64,000 nt of DNA from Pseudanabaena mucicola str. Chao 1806 (GTDB taxonomy: Bacteria > Cyanobacteriota > Cyanobacteriia > Pseudanabaenales > Pseudanabaenaceae). Both the position numbers and the translations under genes were made by a program. Below the pieces are notes generated by a model. The model was not told where the DNA came from, ran no database searches, and saw nothing but the letters and a program-made list of their open reading frames with translations. Location of the stretch: the NCBI RefSeq assembly GCF_030323025.1, contig NZ_CP097329.1:4016001-4080000 (forward strand). The letters run 5' to 3'. The stretch's first letter is position 1. Every line of letters starts with the position of its first letter. Positions 53,962 through 63,073 of this stretch are shown in pieces.

Positions 53962-54744
53962 ATGACTGAAACTGTATTACTTGACATAGACAATTTACCA
54001 AAGTTGGACAATTTGCCAGAAATTGAGATTCCTCCTACCCAAGATCAATTACCTTGCGATGATGGTATACCAATGGAAACAGCTCGTCATAAACTACAGA
54101 TGGATTTGCTCGTGAATCCCTTATCATCTTGGCTGGCAAGCCGTGAGGCTTATGTAGCGGGTAATATGTTTGTTTACTTTAGTCCCAATCAAGTCAAAAA
54201 CCATGATTTTCGCGGACCAGATGTATTTGTGGCGCTAGATGTACCGAAAGGAGAACGCAAAAGTTGGGTGATATGGGAGGAAGGTAAAGGACCTGATGTA
54301 GTAATTGAATTGCTATCTACAAGTACAGCAACATTTGATAAGCAGCAAAAAAAAGAGATTTACCAAAAACGATTGCGAGTACCAGAGTATTTTTGGTTCG
54401 ATCCCTTCAACCCCAACGATTTTGCAGGTTTTTCTATTAAGGATCGTGGTTATGAGCCAATAATTCCCGATGCACAAGGACGGCTAATTAGTCAGCAACT
54501 TGGTTTAGCATTGGTGTATTGGTATGGTTTGTATTTCGACACCACTACTACTTGGTTACGGTGGGCAACACTGGACGGATCTTTGTTACCTACTGATATA
54601 GAGATTGCCAAACAAGCACAGCAACAAGCTGAGCAAGCACAGCAACGAGCCGAGCAAACAGAGTCTCTTTTAGAACAAGAGCGCCAGCTTACTCAAAAGT
54701 TGTTAGCACAACTACGCGCTCAAGGTATCAACCCTATTGAATGA
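53962..54744 (+). CDS. Uma2-family protein with coiled-coil tail
   Basis: A 260-aa Uma2 protein. The core includes D87 in FRGPDVFVAL, E116 in DVVIELLS and K127-K131. A Gln/Glu-rich coiled coil (about 210-250) with AQQQAEQAQQRAEQ ends LRAQGINPIE. It is closely paralogous to the gene at 59992 (shared FRGPD and TSTA segments). Confidence 0.85.
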   Translation: MTETVLLDIDNLPKLDNLPEIEIPPTQDQLPCDDGIPMETARHKLQMDLLVNPLSSWLASREAYVAGNMFVYFSPNQVKNHDFRGPDVFVALDVPKGERKSWVIWEEGKGPDVVIELLSTSTATFDKQQKKEIYQKRLRVPEYFWFDPFNPNDFAGFSIKDRGYEPIIPDAQGRLISQQLGLALVYWYGLYFDTTTTWLRWATLDGSLLPTDIEIAKQAQQQAEQAQQRAEQTESLLEQERQLTQKLLAQLRAQGINPIE

Positions 54745-54978
54745 TTTAACACGGAAGGCGATCGAGGGTACACCCTTAAAATACAAGTTAAAATTTAAAT
54801 AATTCGTAAGTATTCAGGTAAGAATGGGGATGAGGGAGATTGAAAAAGGATCAATCAAAGCTTGACGGAAAAAATCGATAACAGATTTGCCCTGAGCTTG
54901 GTAAAAAGCGATCGCTAGTTTGCTACTATTTGTCTGATAGTACAGCCTTAACTAAAGGGCAATGTAAATAAATATAAG

Positions 54979-56265
54979 ATGTCTGACGTTGTAATTCGAG
55001 TTGAAAACTTAAGTAAGAAGTATATTATTGGACATCAAAAGCAGGAGCGCTATACAGCCTTACGAGATGTCGTTTCCAACGGGGCAAAGTCTTTGTGGCA
55101 AGGATTAACTGGTAATCGAGGTACTGATTCAAGTGATATCAGCGAAGAGTTTTGGGCACTTAAGGATGTTTCTTTTGAGGTAAAGCAAGGCGATCGCATA
55201 GGCATCATCGGACGCAATGGTGCAGGCAAATCTACATTACTGAAAATCCTAAGTCGGATTACGGAGCCAACCTCTGGTAAAATCTCAATCAAAGGTAGAG
55301 TTTCTAGTCTTCTAGAGGTAGGTACAGGTTTCCATCCTGAGCTAACTGGTAGAGAGAATATCTATCTTAATGGCGCAATTTTGGGAATGGATAGGGCAGA
55401 AATCAAAAGAAACTTTGACGAGATAGTTTCTTTTGCTGAAGTCGAGAAATTTTTAGATACACCAGTAAAGCATTACTCGTCAGGTATGTATGTACGACTT
55501 GCCTTTGCGGTAGCAGCCCATCTGGAACCAGAAATTTTAATCGTTGATGAAGTACTAGCAGTAGGTGATGCTCAGTTTCAAAAAAAATGCTTAGGAAAAA
55601 TGAAGGATGTTAGTGGAGAAGGACGGACTGTACTATTTGTCAGCCATAGTATGCCCACGATTACTTCTCTCTGCTCAAATGCAATTTTGCTAGATAAAGG
55701 TAATCTCATCAAAAGAGGAAATGCCTCAGAAGTAATTATGCAGTACTACACAAGTGGAGTATCCTCACCTGCATCCATTGTTTTATCAGAAGAAGATAAG
55801 ATTGTGGGGGATGAGTATGTACAAATGATATCAGGGTGTATTAAAAATAGTTCTGGTCAAATTAGCCCCGAAATATCTATTAATCAGAATGCCTATGTAA
55901 CCCTAAAGTACAAAATTCTTCAAGAATGTAGTTACAAATTTATTCCTAATTTTCATTTCTATACAGCCGATAGTGTTTGTGCTTTTATTGCATCAGACTC
56001 AAAAAGCTCAATTTTGCCCATTGGCGAATATGAAGCTCAATGTATACTCCCAAAGAATTTTCTGAATGAAGGAGCCTATTTTGTTGGATTAGCAATTAGC
56101 TCTTTTGATTCAGGTACTAAAGTTCATTTCTTTGAACCAAACATTCTTTCTTTTAATATTAAAGATCCACTAACAGATAGTGTTGGCAGACAGCATGGGT
56201 ATACAGGGTTAGTACCAGGAGTAGTTAGACCACAATTAGAATGGAAATTATTACAAACTAAATGA
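54979..56265 (+). CDS. Wzt-type polysaccharide ABC transporter ATPase
   Basis: A 428-aa ATPase for export of a lipid-linked polysaccharide. The ABC domain (about 5-245) has Walker A GRNGAGKST (78-86), signature YSSGMYVRLAFA and Walker B EILIVDEVLAVGD. The C-terminal domain (about 270-420) is the sugar-binding beta-sandwich of Wzt proteins. The usual permease Wzm is not next to it; the 234 bp before it hold no gene. It overlaps rfbF by 4 bp, placing it at the head of the sugar operon. Confidence 0.93.
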   Translation: MSDVVIRVENLSKKYIIGHQKQERYTALRDVVSNGAKSLWQGLTGNRGTDSSDISEEFWALKDVSFEVKQGDRIGIIGRNGAGKSTLLKILSRITEPTSGKISIKGRVSSLLEVGTGFHPELTGRENIYLNGAILGMDRAEIKRNFDEIVSFAEVEKFLDTPVKHYSSGMYVRLAFAVAAHLEPEILIVDEVLAVGDAQFQKKCLGKMKDVSGEGRTVLFVSHSMPTITSLCSNAILLDKGNLIKRGNASEVIMQYYTSGVSSPASIVLSEEDKIVGDEYVQMISGCIKNSSGQISPEISINQNAYVTLKYKILQECSYKFIPNFHFYTADSVCAFIASDSKSSILPIGEYEAQCILPKNFLNEGAYFVGLAISSFDSGTKVHFFEPNILSFNIKDPLTDSVGRQHGYTGLVPGVVRPQLEWKLLQTK

Positions 56266-57029
56266 AAGCAGTAATTTTAGCAGGTGGTCTAGGAACTCGG
56301 CTTAGTGAAGAAACGCACCTCAAGCCTAAACCGATGGTTGAAATTGGTGGGAAACCGATTTTGTGGCACATTATGAAAACTTACTCTGTCTATGGAGTTA
56401 ATGATTTTATTATTTGTTGTGGCTATAAAGGCTATGTGATTAAAGAATATTTTGCCAATTACTTTCTCCATATGTCCGATGTCACTTTTGATATGCAATC
56501 TAATCAGATGGAAGTACATCAAAAAAAAGCAGAACCTTGGCGGGTTACTTTGGTTGATACTGGTGACGAAACTCTTACAGGTGGACGATTGCAGCGAGTT
56601 AAAGCTTATATTAACAATGAAACATTTTGTTTTACCTATGGTGATGGGGTGAGTAACGTTAATATTTGTGAATTAATTGATTTTCATCGGCAGCAGCAAA
56701 AATTTGCAACAGTTACGGCTGTCCAACCTCCCGGACGTTATGGAAATATCAATATCGATCAAGGTTTAGTCTTAAACTTTCAGGAAAAGCCCCAAGGTGA
56801 TGGTGGATGGATTAACGGTGGATACTTCGTTTTAGAGCCAGTGGTTTTTGAATTTCTAGAAGGCGATCAAACTAGTTGGGAGGGGCAAACTTTGCCAATT
56901 ATTGCTCAGAAACAAGAGTTATCTGCTTTTAACCACTATGGATTTTGGCAAGCTATGGATACATTAAGAGATAAAAATTATTTAGAGAACCTGTGGGATT
57001 CAGGTAATGCTCCTTGGAAGGTGTGGTAA
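56262..57029 (+). CDS. rfbF: Glucose-1-phosphate cytidylyltransferase
   Basis: A 255-aa nucleotidyltransferase that makes CDP-glucose from CTP and glucose 1-phosphate. The N-terminal ILAGGLGTRLSEETHLKPKPM, the DFIICCGYKGYVIKEYFANYF segment and YGDGVSNVN match RfbF. It overlaps both neighbours (4 bp and 1 bp). It supplies the substrate of rfbG. Confidence 0.96.
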   Translation: MKAVILAGGLGTRLSEETHLKPKPMVEIGGKPILWHIMKTYSVYGVNDFIICCGYKGYVIKEYFANYFLHMSDVTFDMQSNQMEVHQKKAEPWRVTLVDTGDETLTGGRLQRVKAYINNETFCFTYGDGVSNVNICELIDFHRQQQKFATVTAVQPPGRYGNINIDQGLVLNFQEKPQGDGGWINGGYFVLEPVVFEFLEGDQTSWEGQTLPIIAQKQELSAFNHYGFWQAMDTLRDKNYLENLWDSGNAPWKVW

Positions 57030-58111
57030 TGAATCCAGAGTTTTGGCAAGGTAAAAAGGTTTTAATTACTGGACATACAGGTTTTAAAGGTAGTTGGCTA
57101 ACAACTTGGTTACAAATCCTTGGGGCTGAAGTAACCGGCTACAGTTTGCCTGCCCCTACTAATCCATGTTTATTTGATTTGGCAAAAGTGGGCGATCGCA
57201 TGATCTCTATAGTCGGTGATATTCGCGATCTCCATCATCTTGTGCAGGTGATCAAAACCCATCAACCAGATATCGTCATCCACATGGCAGCGCAAGCCTT
57301 AGTACGCGAGTCCTATAAAAATCCCGTGGATACCTATGCTGTTAATGTTATGGGAACTGTGAATATCTTAGAGGCAGCCCGACAAGTCAATAGTATCAAA
57401 GCAATCGTTAATGTGACTTCTGATAAATGCTATGACAATCAAGAATGGGTTTGGGGATATCGCGAATCGGAACCTATGGGGGGATACGATCCTTACAGCA
57501 GTAGTAAGGGTTGCTCAGAATTAGTAACTTCTGCCTATCGTAATTCCTTTTTCCATCCCCAAACATATGCCCAGCATGGTGTTGGGATGGCGACGGCTCG
57601 TGCTGGTAATGTGATTGGTGGAGGAGACTGGGCTAGAGATCGCCTCATTCCCGATATCTTGAGATCTTGGCAATCTGGTCAAAAAGTTGTAATTCGGTAT
57701 CCCCAAGCGATACGTCCTTGGCAGCATGTACTTGAACCATTGTCTGGTTATCTCACACTAGCAGAGCAGTTATATAAAGATGGGATAACCTATGGCGGGG
57801 CATGGAATTTTGGTCCCCATGAGTCTGATGCTAAAACCGTGGGATGGATTGTGGAACGAATGGCAAATTTATGGGGGGCAGAGGCAGGCTGGATCGAAGA
57901 AAATGTGAACCAACCCCATGAAGCCCATTACTTAAAGTTGGATTGCTCAAAAGCACGAAGTCTATTAAGATGGCATCCAAGATTAGATGTGAATAATGCT
58001 CTAACGTGGGTAATGAATTGGACTAAATCTTTACAGTCTGGTGATGATATGAGAGATGTCACCATTGATCAAATCCACCAGTTTATGCTTTTAAAAGCAT
58101 CTGAAAATTAG
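57029..58111 (+). CDS. rfbG: CDP-glucose 4,6-dehydratase
   Basis: A 360-aa short-chain dehydrogenase/reductase that forms CDP-4-keto-6-deoxyglucose. The ATG at 57029, overlapping the rfbF stop, is the better start. NAD-binding GHTGFKGSWLT, the Ser-x-Tyr-x3-Lys-like region VTSDKCYDNQ and YDPYSSSKGCSE, and the substrate segment RAGNVIGGGDWA are present. It provides the key intermediate for the branched and amino sugars suggested by the following genes. Confidence 0.96.
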   Translation: MNPEFWQGKKVLITGHTGFKGSWLTTWLQILGAEVTGYSLPAPTNPCLFDLAKVGDRMISIVGDIRDLHHLVQVIKTHQPDIVIHMAAQALVRESYKNPVDTYAVNVMGTVNILEAARQVNSIKAIVNVTSDKCYDNQEWVWGYRESEPMGGYDPYSSSKGCSELVTSAYRNSFFHPQTYAQHGVGMATARAGNVIGGGDWARDRLIPDILRSWQSGQKVVIRYPQAIRPWQHVLEPLSGYLTLAEQLYKDGITYGGAWNFGPHESDAKTVGWIVERMANLWGAEAGWIEENVNQPHEAHYLKLDCSKARSLLRWHPRLDVNNALTWVMNWTKSLQSGDDMRDVTIDQIHQFMLLKASEN

Positions 58112-58182
58112 CTCGCAAAAAATCAAGATAAATATTTGTGTAAATGTTTATCCAAGTCAAAAAAATTAGAAGTTAGAGGGTT

Positions 58183-59418
58183 ATGACCAAAGCACAATGT
58201 AGGTTTTGCAAAACTGATTTGAAACATACTTTTGTTAACTTAGGTATGTCACCTTTATCTAACTCTTACCTCAAATCTGAACAATTAAATCAATCAGAAA
58301 AATTTTATCCCTTACATACTTATGTATGCTCTAAATGCCTTTTGGTGCAGTTAGAAGAATTTGAATCTCCTGATCATATTTTTAGTGATTATGCCTATTT
58401 TTCTTCCTATTCGGATACTTGGCTAAATCATGCAAGAGAATATACAAACTTAATGATTGAAAGATTTAAATTTTCATCATCAAGCCAAGTGATTGAAATT
58501 GCTAGTAATGATGGCTATCTTTTACAGTTTTTTCAAGAGCAGCAAATCCCTGTTTTAGGTGTTGAGCCAGCTGCTAATGTTGCAGAAGTAGCTAAATCAA
58601 AAAATATACCAACTTTAGTTAAGTTTTTTGGTGTCGCAACTGCTAAAGAACTCGCAGAACAAAATAACAAAGCTGATTTACTGTTAGGTAATAATGTCTT
58701 AGCTCATGTTCCTGATATTAATGATTTTGTTGCAGGGATGAAAACTATTTTGAAGCAAGATGGTGTAATCACTATGGAGTTTCCTCATTTATTGCAACTA
58801 ATCAGTCAAAATCAGTTTGATACTATTTACCATGAGCATTTCTCGTACTTATCTTTGACTACTGTAGAACAAATATTTGCCTATCATGGCTTGACCTTGT
58901 TTGATGTCGAAGAATTAGCTACCCATGGTGGTTCTTTACGGATATATGCTAAGCACAAAGACAACCATGAATTAAAAATTTGCGATCGCCTAGCTTTATT
59001 AAGAGAGAAAGAAAAACAATCAGGACTAGATCGGGTTGAGACCTATCTAGAATTTAATGCTCATGTTATGAAAACTAAGCATAAATTACTAAGTTTTTTG
59101 GTTCAAATCAAAAATGCGGGTCGATCTATTGTGGGTTACGGTGCACCTGCTAAAGGTAATACTTTATTAAATTATTGTGGCATTCGTACAGATTTCCTTG
59201 ACTATACCTGCGATCGCAGTCCCCACAAACAAGGACTATTTCTCCCTGGAACGCATATTCCTATCTATGCTCCTGAACAAATCAAAGTCACCAAACCCGA
59301 TTATGTCTTGATATTGCCTTGGAATCTCAAAGACGAAATTCAAGAACAGCTTAGTTATATTCGCGAGTGGGGCGGGCAGTTTATTGTGCCGATCCCAGAG
59401 GTCGAGGTTTTAGGATGA
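58183..59418 (+). CDS. Sugar C-methyltransferase (TylC3/NovU-like)
   Basis: A 411-aa SAM-dependent methyltransferase with three domains. The N-terminal zinc-binding region has C6, C9, C49 and C52. The central Rossmann domain has IEIASNDGYLL and GVEPAANVAEVA. The C-terminal domain has SIVGYGAPAKGNTLLNYC. This architecture adds a methyl group to carbon 3 of NDP-4-keto-6-deoxy sugars. It follows rfbG after 71 bp and overlaps the epimerase gene by 4 bp (ATGA). Confidence 0.92.
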   Translation: MTKAQCRFCKTDLKHTFVNLGMSPLSNSYLKSEQLNQSEKFYPLHTYVCSKCLLVQLEEFESPDHIFSDYAYFSSYSDTWLNHAREYTNLMIERFKFSSSSQVIEIASNDGYLLQFFQEQQIPVLGVEPAANVAEVAKSKNIPTLVKFFGVATAKELAEQNNKADLLLGNNVLAHVPDINDFVAGMKTILKQDGVITMEFPHLLQLISQNQFDTIYHEHFSYLSLTTVEQIFAYHGLTLFDVEELATHGGSLRIYAKHKDNHELKICDRLALLREKEKQSGLDRVETYLEFNAHVMKTKHKLLSFLVQIKNAGRSIVGYGAPAKGNTLLNYCGIRTDFLDYTCDRSPHKQGLFLPGTHIPIYAPEQIKVTKPDYVLILPWNLKDEIQEQLSYIREWGGQFIVPIPEVEVLG

Positions 59419-59948
59419 AGTTCCTCGAAACTAAGCTCAAGGGAGCTTATGTGATTGAAATAGAACCAATTGTTGATCACCGTGGTTTCTTTGCACGATC
59501 GTGGTGTCAGCAGGAATTTCACGATCGGGGATTAAATGCAAACCTAGTACAGTGTAATATTTCTTTTAATCTTCAAAAAGGCACTTTACGAGGGATGCAT
59601 TATCAATCCCATCCCCATGAAGAAGCCAAACTAGTTAGATGTACTCAAGGAGCAATCTATGATGTGATTATTGATCTTCGTCCTGTCTCGCCAACTTTTA
59701 AACAATGGTTTGCAGTGGAGTTAAGTGCTGCTAATCGTCAGATGATCTATATTCCTGAAGGCTTTGCCCACGGGTTCCAAACCCTAGAAGATAATACTGA
59801 GGTCTTTTATCAGATGGCAGAATTTTTTCATCTTGAGTCCGCACAGGGGATTCGGTGGGATGACCCAGCATTTAGGATAAAGTGGATTAACGATAGCAAG
59901 GTTATTTCACAAAAGGATTTATCCTATCCTTTATGGATAGATGTCTGA
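59415..59948 (+). CDS. Cupin 3,5-epimerase, RmlC-like
   Basis: A 177-aa epimerase of the RmlC family; ATG 59415 overlaps the methyltransferase stop. The motif FNLQKGTLRGMHYQ (with H62) and GFAHGFQTLED are present. It would act on a 4-keto-6-deoxy sugar, most likely CDP-linked here, at C3 and/or C5. It is similar to dTDP-4-dehydrorhamnose 3,5-epimerase, but no dTDP pathway gene is present. Confidence 0.92.
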   Translation: MKFLETKLKGAYVIEIEPIVDHRGFFARSWCQQEFHDRGLNANLVQCNISFNLQKGTLRGMHYQSHPHEEAKLVRCTQGAIYDVIIDLRPVSPTFKQWFAVELSAANRQMIYIPEGFAHGFQTLEDNTEVFYQMAEFFHLESAQGIRWDDPAFRIKWINDSKVISQKDLSYPLWIDV

Positions 59949-59991
59949 AATGCAGGATAGAGCAAGCAAATATGAATAGGAGACTTGATTT

Positions 59992-60747
59992 ATGCCAGCA
60001 ATAACTGCTCAAGAGCTAGAAGCTCAAATGCCCGATGCTAGTCAATTGTTGAGTGATGAACCTGAGATGGAAAGCTCTTTGCATTATATGCAGTTATTAA
60101 TGCTAGTGACCTGCTTGGAACTAGCATGGCAAGATTGTCAAGACTTTTTTATTGGTGCTAACCTAACTATTTATTTCAGTCGTCAACAGCTAAAAAACCG
60201 TGATTTTCGTGGTCCCGACTTTTTTCTCGTCAAAAATACAGAGAGAAAACACCGCAACTCTTGGGTTGTTTGGGAAGAAGATGGTAAATACCCAGATTTA
60301 ATCATTGAGCTACTTTCGACATCTACAGCCAATGTTGATCGATTGCTTAAGCGAGATCTTTATGCCAATCGATTCCATACGCCCGAATACTTTTATTTTT
60401 CACCCGAAACGCTAGAGTTTGCAGGTTTCAGATTGTATCTTGACACATATCAGCCCATTGAGCCAAACGAACAAGGTTGGTTTTGGAGTGAGGTCTTAGG
60501 ATTATTTCTGGGTGTCTATGAGCAACAATTGCGCTATTTTTCTATTGAAGGTACTTTGTTACCAACCCCTCAAGAAGCCATCAAAATTGAGGTTGATAAA
60601 GGTTTAGCCCTATATGAGCAGGAAAGGCTAAGAGCATCTCAAGCGCAGCAGGATGCCGAGCAGGAAAGGCTAAGAGCATCTCAAGCTGAATTTGAGTTGC
60701 AAAAATTACAAGATAAAATGCGATCGCTTGGTATTGCGATCAATTAA
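59992..60747 (+). CDS. Uma2-family protein inserted in the sugar operon
   Basis: A 251-aa Uma2 protein. Core positions: Asp in FRGPDFFLV (about 80), Glu in LIIELLS (about 105), Lys near 115-119. A coiled-coil C-terminus contains a 14-residue direct repeat (QERLRASQAQQDAE then QERLRASQAEFELQ) and ends MRSLGIAIN. It is a paralogue of the gene at 53962 and sits between the epimerase and aminotransferase genes on the same strand. A role in sugar synthesis is not supported. Confidence 0.85.
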   Translation: MPAITAQELEAQMPDASQLLSDEPEMESSLHYMQLLMLVTCLELAWQDCQDFFIGANLTIYFSRQQLKNRDFRGPDFFLVKNTERKHRNSWVVWEEDGKYPDLIIELLSTSTANVDRLLKRDLYANRFHTPEYFYFSPETLEFAGFRLYLDTYQPIEPNEQGWFWSEVLGLFLGVYEQQLRYFSIEGTLLPTPQEAIKIEVDKGLALYEQERLRASQAQQDAEQERLRASQAEFELQKLQDKMRSLGIAIN

Positions 60748-60764
60748 TTTCCTAGGAGTTATTT

Positions 60765-61301
60765 ATGGTAGTTACTCTTTCGCGAATGACACTGCCAGAG
60801 TTTTTGGCGTTACCTGACATAGAAACTTCTCCAGCTTGGGAATTTGTCAATCAAGTAGCAGTGCAGAAATCAATGCCAACTTTATTTCATAGCCGCCTGC
60901 AAAAGCGCTTACTACCAATCATTGACCAATCTGCTCAAGGCTATGAAGCGTTGCCAGAGTTGCGCTGTGTTTTGGCAACGACTTCGGTTGTGCCTGATGT
61001 GACTATTGTTGCCAAAGAACGTTTACCGCAAATTAACCAAGCTATTGAGGGTGCGCCAGATTGGATCATCGAAATTTTGTCGCCAGATCAAAGGGCAACT
61101 AGGGTAATTACAAAAATTCAAGCTTGCCTTGAAGCGGGAACAAAGTTAGCTTGGTTAATTGATCCGTTGGAAGAAGTGGTGATGGTGTTTTGGGCTGATC
61201 GACCTTTAGTGATTTTACGAGGTGATAGTCTATTACCAGTTTTGCCTGACATAAAGTTAGAGTTAACACCGATGGAAATTTTTGCTTGGATGAAAGGCTG
61301 A
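60765..61301 (+). CDS. Uma2-family protein, short subtype
   Basis: A 178-aa Uma2 protein with core D78 in VVPDVTIVAK, E103 in WIIEILSP and K117. It begins 17 bp after another Uma2 gene and overlaps the next gene's start by one base. Two successive Uma2 genes are thus embedded in the sugar operon. Confidence 0.85.
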   Translation: MVVTLSRMTLPEFLALPDIETSPAWEFVNQVAVQKSMPTLFHSRLQKRLLPIIDQSAQGYEALPELRCVLATTSVVPDVTIVAKERLPQINQAIEGAPDWIIEILSPDQRATRVITKIQACLEAGTKLAWLIDPLEEVVMVFWADRPLVILRGDSLLPVLPDIKLELTPMEIFAWMKG

Positions 61302-62407
61302 TGACTAAACCACGCATTTACTACACAAAGCCATCGATTACGGAGCTAGAAGTCGAATATGCTACCGATGCGGCGCGTAATGGTTGGGGCGATCGCTGTT
61401 ATGAATATATCAATCTATTTGAAGAAGCTTTTAAACAACACTTAGGCGTAAATTATGCGATCGCCACTTCAAGCTGTACAGGTGCTTTGCATATGGGGAT
61501 GGCGGCTTTGGGGATTGGTGAAGGCGATGAGGTGATCATGGCTGATACCAACTGGATTGCGACGGCTGCTCCGATTGTGCATTTGGGCGCAAAGCCTGTA
61601 TTTGTGGATATTCTGCCCGATAGTTGGTGCATTGATCCCGATTTAGCGGAGGCAGCCATTACACCACGCACTAAAGCGATCGTGGCGGTACATCTGTATG
61701 GCAATCTTTGCGATATGAATCGATTGCTGGCGATTGGAGAGAAGTACAATATCCCAATTATTGAAGATGCGGCTGAGGCGATCGGCTCTGTCTATCATGG
61801 CAAGCGGGCAGGTAGCATGGGTAAGTTTGGCAGTTTTTCTTTTCATGGGACTAAAACACTGACCACTGGGGAAGGTGGTATGTTTGTCACTAATGATGCA
61901 GAGTTGTATGAAACCGTACTCACGCTCTCTAATCATGGACGTGCTAGGGGGCAAACCAAACAATTTTGGGCAGATATGGTCGGCTTTAAGTATAAAATGT
62001 CTAACATTCAAGCAGCGATCGGTTACGGTCAAATGCAGCGTATCAATGATTTAATTGATCGTAAGCGTGAAATTCTCAAATTTTATAAAGATCATCTTGA
62101 GTCTATTGATGGAGTATCCATGAATCCTGAGCCAGAAGGAACTATTAATGGGGCATGGATGCCTACAATTGTTTTTGATAAAGAAACAGGAGTTACTCGT
62201 GAAAAGTTGCAATCTCTTTTTAAATCAGAAAATATAGACGCAAGAGTTTTCTTTCATCCTCTATCGAGTTTATCGATGTTTGAAGATAAAGAAGTTAATG
62301 TTAATTCATGGAATATTCCAACTAGATCGATTAACTTACCTAGCTATCATGATTTGAACGATGATATTGAGAGAGTTGTGGACGTTATTCGTAAAACAAT
62401 CAGTTGA
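61301..62407 (+). CDS. DegT/DnrJ/EryC1/StrS aminotransferase
   Basis: A 368-aa PLP-dependent sugar aminotransferase. The preferred ATG at 61301 overlaps the preceding stop; a start 15 bp upstream would lie inside the Uma2 gene. PLP-Lys K185 is in SFHGTKTLTTGEGG, and D156 in IIEDAAEA binds the pyridine ring. Similarity in this segment to perosamine synthetase suggests a C4 (or C3) amination of a keto sugar. The His that replaces the Lys in RfbH-type 3-dehydrases is absent, so it is an aminotransferase rather than a dehydrase. Confidence 0.9.
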   Translation: MTKPRIYYTKPSITELEVEYATDAARNGWGDRCYEYINLFEEAFKQHLGVNYAIATSSCTGALHMGMAALGIGEGDEVIMADTNWIATAAPIVHLGAKPVFVDILPDSWCIDPDLAEAAITPRTKAIVAVHLYGNLCDMNRLLAIGEKYNIPIIEDAAEAIGSVYHGKRAGSMGKFGSFSFHGTKTLTTGEGGMFVTNDAELYETVLTLSNHGRARGQTKQFWADMVGFKYKMSNIQAAIGYGQMQRINDLIDRKREILKFYKDHLESIDGVSMNPEPEGTINGAWMPTIVFDKETGVTREKLQSLFKSENIDARVFFHPLSSLSMFEDKEVNVNSWNIPTRSINLPSYHDLNDDIERVVDVIRKTIS

Positions 62408-62419
62408 TTTAGAAGGTAA

Positions 62420-63061
62420 ATGTCAGACATGGAACAAGTAACTGCAACTTTGCATAATCACTATCGTGAAACATTTCTACTTCATGGAGCAACAAGTAAA
62501 GGTGTAGATTGGGGAGAAAAAGAATGGGCATCTCTACTTCGTCAATCCAAAATGCTTGAAGTTATTAACAATACAGGAAAAAGCAATGTCTCACTTCTAG
62601 ATGTTGGTTGTGGCTATGGAGCTTTAGCTGATATTATCAAGAAACAAGAGCTTTCCATCGACTACACAGGCATAGAAGTGGTTAAAGAAATGCTAGAAGT
62701 AGCAAAAAAAAATCATCCGAATCACCAATTTATTCATGGTGATATTCTTGAGGTTGAAATTGGCAGATATGACTATGTAGTGTGCAACGGGATATTGACA
62801 CAGAAGTTAGATACTTCCATATTAGAAATGAACCAATTTGCTCAAAGACTAATTAGGAAGCTATTTGAGATTTGTAATTGCGGCGTTGCTTTCAATTTAA
62901 TGACTACCTTTGTTAATTTTCAAAGTGACAACCTTTACTATCGAAACCCAGCAGAGTTAATGGCATGGTGCATGTCTGAGCTAACACCACATATTCGGGT
63001 TGATTGTGCCTATCAGCTTTGGTATGAGTACACTGTATACCTCTACAAAAAGCCAAATTAA
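62420..63061 (+). CDS. SAM-dependent methyltransferase
   Basis: A 213-aa class I methyltransferase. SAM motif LLDVGCGYGALADII is followed by GIEVVKEML and VVCNGILTQ. It could methylate the sugar or a sugar-linked group, perhaps O- or N-methylation. It lies 12 bp after the aminotransferase and 12 bp before the acyltransferase. The region lacks HIP1 sites. Confidence 0.85.
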   Translation: MSDMEQVTATLHNHYRETFLLHGATSKGVDWGEKEWASLLRQSKMLEVINNTGKSNVSLLDVGCGYGALADIIKKQELSIDYTGIEVVKEMLEVAKKNHPNHQFIHGDILEVEIGRYDYVVCNGILTQKLDTSILEMNQFAQRLIRKLFEICNCGVAFNLMTTFVNFQSDNLYYRNPAELMAWCMSELTPHIRVDCAYQLWYEYTVYLYKKPN

Positions 63062-63073
63062 AAAAGGTGCATA

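Noticed and set aside
61453-62032. Two minus-strand ORFs (98 and 129 codons) opposite the DegT aminotransferase
   Set aside because: They are antisense to the conserved PLP-binding core and have no independent features.
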